Source: Colwellia sp. 1_MG-2023
GTDB taxonomy: Bacteria > Pseudomonadota > Gammaproteobacteria > Enterobacterales > Alteromonadaceae
DNA length: 64,000 bases
Reading direction: 5' to 3'
Assembly: GCF_030546755.1 (NCBI RefSeq)
Contig: NZ_JAUOPE010000004.1
Span: 124,001 to 188,000, forward strand
Below are positions 27,456-35,015 of this stretch, in pieces. The position numbers were made by a program, and so were the translations under genes. Numbering within the stretch: position 1 is the stretch's first letter; the number at the start of each line of letters is the position of its first letter. The notes under the pieces were generated by a model. It ran no database searches. It saw nothing but the letters and a program-made list of their open reading frames with translations, and was not told the origin of the DNA.

Positions 27456-29492
27456 TTAGTCTAGCGCTTTAAACTTTATTGCAACACCACCGCTCGTTGC
27501 TAAAGGTATAGTTAATGTATCTGATGCGCTAACATTCTTTTCTTCGATAATCATTTCGTAAGGATTGTCGATCCAATTTGCTTCTTTACCATCACGATAA
27601 ATTTGTGCTTGATAACGCTTGGATTTATCTAAAAAGTCTAGAGGTAAGGTAATATCTCGAGCTTCCTCATTGGTTAATGCGCCTAAAAACCAGTCATCAC
27701 CATCGCGCTCTTGACGAGCAAAGGCTACGTATTCGCCTACTTCGCCTGCGATAGCTTTACTTTCTTGCCAGTCGGTTGGCACATCAAGAATAAACTGAAA
27801 AGCGGGTAAGTTTGCTTCGTAATTTCTCGGTAAATCTGACGCCATTTGAATCGGGCTATATATCACAACATATAAAGCTAATTGTTTTGCCAGTGTGGTT
27901 TGTGGGCGATCGGTATTTGCTCCTAATCCTTTAAATCCCATATCAAAGGTGCCAGGGGTAAAGTCCATCGGGCCTGAAAGCATGCGGGTAAAGGGTAAAA
28001 TCGCTGTATGTTCAGGTGTATTCGGTGGTGAGCCCCACGCATTATATTCTTGACCACGCGCGCCTTCGCGAGAAATCCAGTTTGGATAAGTGCGTCGTAA
28101 GCCGGTATCTTTTATTGGCTCATGGGTGTTAATGCTAATGTTGTATTTGGCGGCAAGTTTTATGTTATGTAAATATTCATTTGCCATAAATTGGCCATCA
28201 TGCCATTCATAACGAACAATGCCATGTTCATCAATACGTTTAATTTTACCACCATCGGCAACATAACCTGTTTTTACTTGGCGGACACCATGTTTTTTAT
28301 ACAAAGAAAACGCATCTTCCATTTGGTTGCGATAGTTAGTGACATTGCCCGAGGTCTCATGATGGCCTATTAATCGAACGTCCTTAGCTAAGCCGTGATC
28401 TGTAATTGATTTGATATCAAAATCATCATAGGCTTTGGAAAAATTAAAAACATCGCCATTGTTGTACCAATCGCCATCCCAGCCAATATTCCAACCTTCA
28501 ACTAACACGCCATCAAAACCATATTTTGCGGCAAAATCCATATAGCGTTTGGTTTCACTGGTCGTTGCGCCGTGTTTATCACCACTACCCCAAGTGTTTT
28601 CCGCAATGTGCATGCCCCACCAAATACCAACATATTTGCCGGGTTCAATCCATGAAGTATCTGCTAATTGACTGGGTTCATTTAAGTTTAAGATAAGATC
28701 TGAGTTTAACAAGCCTACGGCATTTTCACTGATTTGAATGGTTCGCCAAGGGGTGGTGAAGTTTGCTTTTTTCTTCACTAAAATACCATCTGACCACGGC
28801 GTTAAATCTGCTTTTAGTACGCCGCCTCGCATTTGTTGTAATGTCATTCCGGCATAATCAACAAGCGCCGCTTCATGAATACTAATATGAGTGCCGTTAT
28901 CTAACTTAAACGTAAATGGAGTATGAACCCGATCTATCTCGGTAAATTTAGTGGTTTGATATAAGTATTCATAACGGTTCCAACCACGAGAAGGGATCCA
29001 CCATGCGGTAGATTTTTCTGCACCGTTAATGGCAAATTCTGTCATTTCGTTGGTGATTTCAATATCGCCAGCTAAACCCACTTGTTTCGGCACTTCGTAT
29101 CTAAAGCCTACGCCATCATTGAACACTTTAAAGCGAACATTAAAGGTATTTGCACTTTCTCGGTTCGTGGTAAAGGTGACTAAAAGCTCATTATGATTAT
29201 CGCGCACATTTTTACGTTCACCCCAGGGTTGTTGCCATGTTGTGTCGCTACTTGTCGTTGAAGATGTTTTGATAATGAAGCCATCGCCCAGCTCGGCCGC
29301 TTTTTTAAAGCGCAAGCCTAGTCGTGAAGCATCAATGGCGGTTTCATTATTTAAAGCGATGCTGTAATTAGGCATTGCATCGTCATTAACGGCAAGGACT
29401 ATTTTACCATCAGGTGAACTGACTTTAAGGGTCTGCGCGAATAACAATGGCGATATCAAGCAGGTGGTTAAAAACAACGATATTTTTTTCAT
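27456..29492 (-). CDS. Glycoside hydrolase family 97, alpha-glucosidase (SusB-like)
   Basis: The 678-residue exported enzyme has signal peptide MKKISLFLTTCLISPLLFAQ, an N-terminal beta-super-sandwich, a catalytic barrel (GFDGVLVEGWNIGWDGDW) and a C-terminal beta domain. The segments NTHEPIKDTGLRRTYPNW (about residue 457) and SREGARGQEYNAW resemble inverting, Glu-dependent GH97 enzymes such as SusB. It should release glucose from maltooligosaccharides in the periplasm. I placed the start at ATG 29492. A longer in-frame start at 29582 would add 30 residues before the signal peptide and cover the operator at 29559. Confidence 0.93.
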   Translation of the reverse strand: MKKISLFLTTCLISPLLFAQTLKVSSPDGKIVLAVNDDAMPNYSIALNNETAIDASRLGLRFKKAAELGDGFIIKTSSTTSSDTTWQQPWGERKNVRDNHNELLVTFTTNRESANTFNVRFKVFNDGVGFRYEVPKQVGLAGDIEITNEMTEFAINGAEKSTAWWIPSRGWNRYEYLYQTTKFTEIDRVHTPFTFKLDNGTHISIHEAALVDYAGMTLQQMRGGVLKADLTPWSDGILVKKKANFTTPWRTIQISENAVGLLNSDLILNLNEPSQLADTSWIEPGKYVGIWWGMHIAENTWGSGDKHGATTSETKRYMDFAAKYGFDGVLVEGWNIGWDGDWYNNGDVFNFSKAYDDFDIKSITDHGLAKDVRLIGHHETSGNVTNYRNQMEDAFSLYKKHGVRQVKTGYVADGGKIKRIDEHGIVRYEWHDGQFMANEYLHNIKLAAKYNISINTHEPIKDTGLRRTYPNWISREGARGQEYNAWGSPPNTPEHTAILPFTRMLSGPMDFTPGTFDMGFKGLGANTDRPQTTLAKQLALYVVIYSPIQMASDLPRNYEANLPAFQFILDVPTDWQESKAIAGEVGEYVAFARQERDGDDWFLGALTNEEARDITLPLDFLDKSKRYQAQIYRDGKEANWIDNPYEMIIEEKNVSASDTLTIPLATSGGVAIKFKALD

Positions 29493-29558
29493 TTTAATTC
29501 TCGAAGGTATTTTATCTGTTGAACAGCATAAAAGTAGCTGAGGCAAATTACAGCTACC

Positions 29559-29572
29559 TGCATACGTATTCA
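29559..29572 (-). promoter_or_regulatory. LacI-type operator upstream of GH97
   Basis: TGCATACGTATTCA on the plus strand reads TGAATACGTATGCA toward the gene. It lies 67 bp upstream of the GH97 start, inside the 82-bp gap after the GH13 gene, so GH97 and the carrier probably have their own regulated promoter. Confidence 0.75.
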
Positions 29573-29574
29573 AT

Positions 29575-31452
29575 TCATTCATGTTCTTTGATTTGCCAAA
29601 TACTGATACTTTGACTTGGAATCGACACGGGGTTCGTTAACAACAGACTTTCACCCGTTAGCACATTGATTGCCTGTTTATTTAATTGAATGACTTCGTT
29701 GTAATCCATTGGGTTTAATGGCACTTGTTGTTTGTTTTTATTTAAAACCACCATAATTTTTTCATTTTGATATTCTCTAAAATAAACATACACACCATTT
29801 TTGGGCGCAAAGTGCGTTAATTTACCGTGATGTATGGCTTTTGCATTTTTACGCCAATTCAATAATGACCGAATATAGCTTTGTGCTTCCGTTTGTTGAT
29901 TAGTTAACCCTAAGCCTTGAAAAGCATTATGTTTATCCCCCTGCCAACCACCGGGAAAGTCACTTCGTATAATGCCGTGATCCGTTGAGGTTGGGTTAGC
30001 TAATAATACTTCAGTGCCATAGTAAACTTGTGGAATGCCGCGGCTTGTTAGCAAATACCCCATCGCCATTTTAAACAGGGATAAATCTTCATTGAGTTGT
30101 GTATAAATACGGCTCATATCATGATTATCGGTAAAGGTGACTAAGTTGTAAGGATCAGCATATTGAAAATCATTTGCGATGGCTTGATACAATTCATTTA
30201 AACCAGTGTTCCAATTTTCTTGATGTGTTAAACCGGCAACAATTGCTGCTTGTAAGGGGAAGTCCATCACACTAGGTAAATAAGATTGATAACCATCATG
30301 TGTTTTCTTGCCCCGTTGCCAATATGACACGATTGCAGGATTTGTTGCCCATTCTTCACCAACAATATTGATATTAGGATATTCTTCGGTAATGCGCTTA
30401 GTCCATGTTGATAAAAACGCTTTATCTGAATAGGAATAGGTATCAACCCGTAAGCCAGATAAATTAGCATATTCTATCCACCATAATGTGTTTTGAATTA
30501 AGTAGTTACTCAACAATTCATTGCGTTGATTTAAGTCGGGCATGGTAGGTACAAACCAACCATCTGCAAAAAGTGTTTTGTCATGTTGACTTGCATGTGG
30601 ATCATGCAAACTTTCTCTACGATGCTGTGTACCGGTAAAGTCACTATTTTGATAATTAAGCCAATCACTGGTTGGTAAATCTTTCATCCACCAATGATTT
30701 GCGCCAATGTGGTTTAAAACAACATCTTTTATTAAACCTATTCCATGCGCTTGTGCTTGGTTAGCAAGTTTTTGGTATAATTCATTGCTGCCAAATCTAG
30801 GGTCAATTTGATAAAAATCTGTGGCTGAATAGCCATGGTATGAGTGATCAGCCATATCATTTTCAACCATAGGCATGGTCCAAATTTGGGTAAAGCCCAT
30901 GTCTTGCAAATAAGCTAATTGATTAATGATGCCTTGAATATCACCACCATGACGACCGCCTTTTTTACTTCTATCTGCTTTTTCTATTAACGTTTCAACG
31001 CTATCATTTGACTTGTCACCGTTAGAAAATCTGTCAGTAGTAATCAAATAAATCACATCTTTAGCAGTAAAAGAAGTCTCTGCTGCAGACAACTTGTTAC
31101 GTGAGAGAATATCGTATTGGTGCGTTAAAACTTTCACGTTATCTTGATAAAAATCAATCGCATACTTTCCAGGCTTTAGGTTTTCGCTTAGCGTTAAGTC
31201 AATGAATAAATAATTGCTGTTTTCAACTTTCTTAATGCCATCAATACGCAATGAATCATGTTGAATTCGTGGGGTTAAGTTACTGATGTTTTTACCATGA
31301 ACCATAATTTGCAGGCTATTTGACTGCATATTATTCCACCACGATATAGGTTCTAAATGCTCAATTTTATATGCTTGAGCTTGAATGGTGGGGCATAGCA
31401 ACACCGAGAGTATGCTAACTGTTACGAAGCGCTTAAAAATAGTGGTTATCAC
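29575..31452 (-). CDS. GH13 neopullulanase/cyclomaltodextrinase-like enzyme (SusA-like)
   Basis: The 625-residue protein has a signal peptide (to about IQAQA), then a cyclomaltodextrinase-type N-terminal Ig-like domain (residues about 25-115, HLEPISWWNNM). The GH13 barrel carries the four conserved regions: DVVLNHIG (about 241), GLRVDTYSY with the nucleophile Asp (about 334), GEEW with the acid Glu (about 364) and FTDNHDMSR (about 438). It should cleave maltodextrins or cyclodextrins in the periplasm. The start is GTG at 31452, 23 bp after the pullulanase stop, so the two are probably co-transcribed. Confidence 0.92.
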   Translation of the reverse strand: MITTIFKRFVTVSILSVLLCPTIQAQAYKIEHLEPISWWNNMQSNSLQIMVHGKNISNLTPRIQHDSLRIDGIKKVENSNYLFIDLTLSENLKPGKYAIDFYQDNVKVLTHQYDILSRNKLSAAETSFTAKDVIYLITTDRFSNGDKSNDSVETLIEKADRSKKGGRHGGDIQGIINQLAYLQDMGFTQIWTMPMVENDMADHSYHGYSATDFYQIDPRFGSNELYQKLANQAQAHGIGLIKDVVLNHIGANHWWMKDLPTSDWLNYQNSDFTGTQHRRESLHDPHASQHDKTLFADGWFVPTMPDLNQRNELLSNYLIQNTLWWIEYANLSGLRVDTYSYSDKAFLSTWTKRITEEYPNINIVGEEWATNPAIVSYWQRGKKTHDGYQSYLPSVMDFPLQAAIVAGLTHQENWNTGLNELYQAIANDFQYADPYNLVTFTDNHDMSRIYTQLNEDLSLFKMAMGYLLTSRGIPQVYYGTEVLLANPTSTDHGIIRSDFPGGWQGDKHNAFQGLGLTNQQTEAQSYIRSLLNWRKNAKAIHHGKLTHFAPKNGVYVYFREYQNEKIMVVLNKNKQQVPLNPMDYNEVIQLNKQAINVLTGESLLLTNPVSIPSQSISIWQIKEHE

Positions 31453-31475
31453 GAGGCTTTAATCCTATTTTATTG

Positions 31476-34298
31476 TTATGGTAAACGGTCAGTGAAAACA
31501 CTGGTGGTTAGTGCAGGAATGGTAAAAGTACCTTGCTTATTTACACTTTGTTTTACTCGACTATCCACACCATTGGCTAAAATTGGATGTAATTGATACT
31601 GAGTAAATTCTGCTAAGGTAAATGACTTTGCTTCAGCCGAGGTATTAAAAACAACGAGCTGTGCAGGCTCTTGCTGATTTCCTTTTATCGACATGATAAT
31701 TAAACCGAGTTGTTGGTCTTTACCCGCATTGTGAAAGCGAACTTTTTCTATAATGTCTTCAGCGGTAGTTAATCGGTATAAAGGGGAAGACATACGTATG
31801 TTGATTAATTCAAGAAATACCTCTGAACTAAATGCAATATCATCGGGACTGACGATATCTCGCCCTTCATTTCGTTTAAGTACTTCCTGAATGATTTGCC
31901 AATTGGCTTGATCTTTTTCGGCTGGCGGAAGCCCAATATCATAATTATTGCTTTGTTTACTAAAATCGACGCGATTATACCAATCACCATAATCGTAGGA
32001 ATCACGTAAAAAGCCTTTCGAGCGCAGCAGCTCAGACCCCATATGAATAAACGGAATACCTTGGGCGAATACCACAAAGGCTAAACTTTGTAGTTGCATT
32101 CGTACTCTGTCATGGGTCGAAACATCGTAAGCTATGCGATATTGATTGTTGTCCCATAAAGTTTGGTTATCGTGTTTTGAGACGTAATTGATAGTGTCAG
32201 CCGGATCAAGGGCATAACCTGAAGGTTGATCGCCATAACGAATATCTTTTCCTAATGCGGTTTCTCCTTTGTAGGTAACTAAAGGAAAATTGATTAAATT
32301 ACCTGTTAAGCCAATGCGTAATTGATCCGCCATAATGAAATAATGATTGATGCTTTCAGTGATATTTTCGCTGTTTAATTCATTTGGAATCGTCGCTAAA
32401 CCATTGCCAATACCTTGATCTTTTCTGAGCTGGGCACCTTGAGCCGTAAATGCTCCTCCGCGAATATCATCTCTAAGTCTGTCGGTGAATGTACCTATTT
32501 CTGTGCCGCTAAGCGCTAATTGACTCGCTTGAGTAAAACGTTGATTGTTCGCGACCTCACCAAAATTCCAGCCTTCGCCATAAAAGTAATTATCTGCGTC
32601 TATTGCTTGAACGGCGGCTCTGGCTTTTAACATGGCCGATTTGGGTTGGTGTGCCATTAAGTCAAAACGAAAACCATCAATTTTATAATCTCTTGTCCAC
32701 ACAACTAAAGAGTCGATCATGAGTTTTTCCATCATGGCTCGCTCTGTTGCGGTATTATCACAACAAGTTGATTGCGCGATTTCACCAGTGATGGGGTCAA
32801 GACGGTGATAATAATTTGGTACTATTTTGTCCAAAATTGCGGTTGGCTCTAACCCTGCTTGATGGGTGTGGTTATAAACAACATCCATAATGACTCGAAA
32901 ACCAAGGTTATGTAGACGCTGAACCATGGTTCTAAATTCCCGAATTCTGGCACTGCCTTCAGGGTTTATCGCATAACTGCCTTCAGGTACTGTGTAATGA
33001 AACGGGTCATAACCCCAGTTATAGTTATCAACGGCTTTAACCGCGGTAACTATGGCTTGTCGACTACCATCTGATTTAGGTAATTGCGTTAGATACTCGC
33101 GAATAGAAATATCAGCATCAATTTTTTCATCGCACAATAAGTCAGATTTTGTCACTTGGCAGGCTTTACTGATCGGGTCGTTTAGATCAATCACTTGTTC
33201 ACTGTTTTCATTAACCGTACCAATGTCAAACGTTGGTAACAGATGAATACTATTGATGCCTGCGCTTTTCAGTGCTTTTAAATGCTTGATGCCATCGCTG
33301 TTTTGTTCAGTAAAGGCGAGATATTTACCTCGATTAAGTGGTTGAGAAATTGAACTGTCGTGCGCGCTAAAATCTCGAATATGAGTTTCGTAAAATATAT
33401 TATCTTCAGGGTTTACTACTGGGTTGTCATGTTGTTCAAACCAGCCATCAGGCAAAGTACTTTGTTGGCCTAAGTCGATAATATGTGAATACTTACTATT
33501 GGTGGAAAGACTCAAAGAGTATGGGTCGGTAACCGTAAGTAACTCAATTTTCTTGCTAACGGGGTGATAAACTTCAACTTCATAACGATAGTATTTATTG
33601 TGAAAGTCTTTCTCAACTTGCGCGGACCAAGCACCGGTTTTTTTATCTTCTTTTAACGTCACACTGTTGGGTGTTGTTGGAGATTTATCATCATTAAATA
33701 ATTTTACTTTTACCGATAACGCGGTTGGTGCCCATAGCTTAAATTGAACAGAGTCTGCTTTTATGGTCGCGCCTAGATCGGTAATTTCGTTGGCATCATT
33801 TTCACCGGCTGTGTATAGCGCATCAATTACATTTGCCGTTTGAACATATGCGCCTTTCATTGGCGTATTTTGTTTATTTGATTCAACAACCATTAATGGC
33901 TTTTTCAGCCATAACTTAGTGTCTTCGGTTGGTAAATTAACGGTAAAGGCCTGAAAATCTTTTAAATGAGGAAATTTTTCAGCAAGCTTTTCAGGTAAAG
34001 ATGTTTGCGTTAATGAAATTGATAATAGCGCATCATTAAACTGGGTATCTGATGTTGTTTCGTTCGAGCGGCTTGCGGGTAAACTGAGTAAAGTATATTG
34101 ACTTTCAAGTTGACTTTTCGGTAATAAAATTAAGTTTGGCGTTAACCAATGGGCTGAAAAGTCAGAGTGAATATTGCTGAGTTTAACCATTGAAAATTGG
34201 TTTTTTGAGATTTTATTCGTTGAATGTTCAGTGATTGGTTTATCGCAAGCGCCCAATAATAGGGTAGTTGTTAATAGTGTTAGAGGTAACCTACGCAT
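31476..34298 (-). CDS. Lipoprotein pullulanase-type alpha-1,6-glucosidase (GH13)
   Basis: The 940-residue protein hydrolyses alpha-1,6 branch links in pullulan and starch. Its signal ends in lipobox LLGAC, so it is probably an outer-membrane lipoprotein. After an N-terminal domain comes a CBM48-like module (VQFKLWAPTALSVKVKLF, about 185). The catalytic barrel has DVVYNHTH (about 470), GFRFDLMAH (about 543), YGEGWNFGE (about 570) and YVSKHDNQ (about 704), and is followed by the DUF3372-like C-terminus. I chose ATG 34298 because CCGGA lies 7 nt upstream; the ATG at 34313 lacks a site. It is the first gene of the leftward operon. Confidence 0.93.
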   Translation of the reverse strand: MRRLPLTLLTTTLLLGACDKPITEHSTNKISKNQFSMVKLSNIHSDFSAHWLTPNLILLPKSQLESQYTLLSLPASRSNETTSDTQFNDALLSISLTQTSLPEKLAEKFPHLKDFQAFTVNLPTEDTKLWLKKPLMVVESNKQNTPMKGAYVQTANVIDALYTAGENDANEITDLGATIKADSVQFKLWAPTALSVKVKLFNDDKSPTTPNSVTLKEDKKTGAWSAQVEKDFHNKYYRYEVEVYHPVSKKIELLTVTDPYSLSLSTNSKYSHIIDLGQQSTLPDGWFEQHDNPVVNPEDNIFYETHIRDFSAHDSSISQPLNRGKYLAFTEQNSDGIKHLKALKSAGINSIHLLPTFDIGTVNENSEQVIDLNDPISKACQVTKSDLLCDEKIDADISIREYLTQLPKSDGSRQAIVTAVKAVDNYNWGYDPFHYTVPEGSYAINPEGSARIREFRTMVQRLHNLGFRVIMDVVYNHTHQAGLEPTAILDKIVPNYYHRLDPITGEIAQSTCCDNTATERAMMEKLMIDSLVVWTRDYKIDGFRFDLMAHQPKSAMLKARAAVQAIDADNYFYGEGWNFGEVANNQRFTQASQLALSGTEIGTFTDRLRDDIRGGAFTAQGAQLRKDQGIGNGLATIPNELNSENITESINHYFIMADQLRIGLTGNLINFPLVTYKGETALGKDIRYGDQPSGYALDPADTINYVSKHDNQTLWDNNQYRIAYDVSTHDRVRMQLQSLAFVVFAQGIPFIHMGSELLRSKGFLRDSYDYGDWYNRVDFSKQSNNYDIGLPPAEKDQANWQIIQEVLKRNEGRDIVSPDDIAFSSEVFLELINIRMSSPLYRLTTAEDIIEKVRFHNAGKDQQLGLIIMSIKGNQQEPAQLVVFNTSAEAKSFTLAEFTQYQLHPILANGVDSRVKQSVNKQGTFTIPALTTSVFTDRLP

Positions 34299-34381
34299 AA
34301 TATTTCCGGACAATTTTAATTTTAGTTATTAGTTATTAATCTACAGGGGAAATATTCGCTTAAAAAGTATCTTGCTCAAAA

Positions 34382-34395
34382 TGCATACGTATTCA
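34382..34395 (-). promoter_or_regulatory. LacI-type operator, pullulanase side (proximal)
   Basis: TGCATACGTATTCA, 84 bp upstream of the pullulanase ATG. Read on the minus strand it is TGAATACGTATGCA, the same orientation relative to transcription as the receptor-side sites. Confidence 0.75.
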
Positions 34396-34673
34396 CTGCC
34401 AACCGATTAAGCACGATTGCATATGAATAATGAATGTAGACTAACAGTAGAGTGTTATTTAAGCAGAGTTAGCATTGTTTCTTATTACGAATATTTCCTA
34501 ATACAAAGTTTCCAAATACGAAGATGTGGCGCTTATGAAGATATAAAGGCGACATTTTTCGTTTTTTCTGATGAAAAGTTTTTTGAAAACGAATAAAAAA
34601 GTGTTCTTTCCAGACGTTAATTTATTGCCGATATACCATTCAACCACCGATAAACATTGAGGTGAAGGATTTA

Positions 34674-34687
34674 TGCATACGTATTCA
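34674..34687 (-). promoter_or_regulatory. LacI-type operator, mid-region
   Basis: TGCATACGTATTCA midway between the divergent genes, 292 bp from the proximal pullulanase site. It could allow DNA looping or serve the leftward promoter. Confidence 0.7.
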
Positions 34688-34821
34688 ATGCATGTCTAAT
34701 TTTGAAAAAATGTAAATGTTTGTTTAAAAATCACTCATAATGAAGTGATATTGAACGGTTGAATTAATTGGGCTTGAGAACATTTTCAATATATTTTACT
34801 GAGTCGTCTAAACTTAGCTGT

Positions 34822-34835
34822 TGAATACGTATGCA
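34822..34835 (+). promoter_or_regulatory. LacI-type operator, receptor side 1
   Basis: TGAATACGTATGCA, followed by an identical site 29 bp downstream. Confidence 0.75.
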
Positions 34836-34850
34836 TTATGTAAGCTTCTT

Positions 34851-34864
34851 TGAATACGTATGCA
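34851..34864 (+). promoter_or_regulatory. LacI-type operator, receptor side 2
   Basis: TGAATACGTATGCA, 151 bp upstream of the receptor ATG. The tandem identical pair suggests tight control of receptor expression. Confidence 0.75.
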
Positions 34865-35015
34865 AAGTATATTTTTACACTTGTTACCTCTCTATATTAA
34901 GAGCTATCCACATAGTTGGTGGGTACAAATTAATAAACATGAAATAGTTTTTGCATCAGTCGTAGGGAACGCTGAATTATAAATATAAATTCATGGATGA
35001 AAGGGGAGAGCACCA

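Larger units (their letters stand above)
34299..35015. promoter_or_regulatory. Divergent regulatory region of the maltodextrin locus
   Basis: This 717-bp gap separates pullulanase (minus) from the TonB-dependent receptor (plus). It holds four 14-bp LacI-type palindromes, listed separately. I see no convincing small gene in the remaining sequence, which is AT-rich. A strong AGGGGAGA ribosome-binding site precedes the receptor. Confidence 0.75.

Noticed and set aside
27456-29582. Longer GH97 start at 29582
   Set aside because: It would add 30 non-signal residues before a clear signal peptide and translate through the operator at 29559, overlapping the GH13 stop codon.
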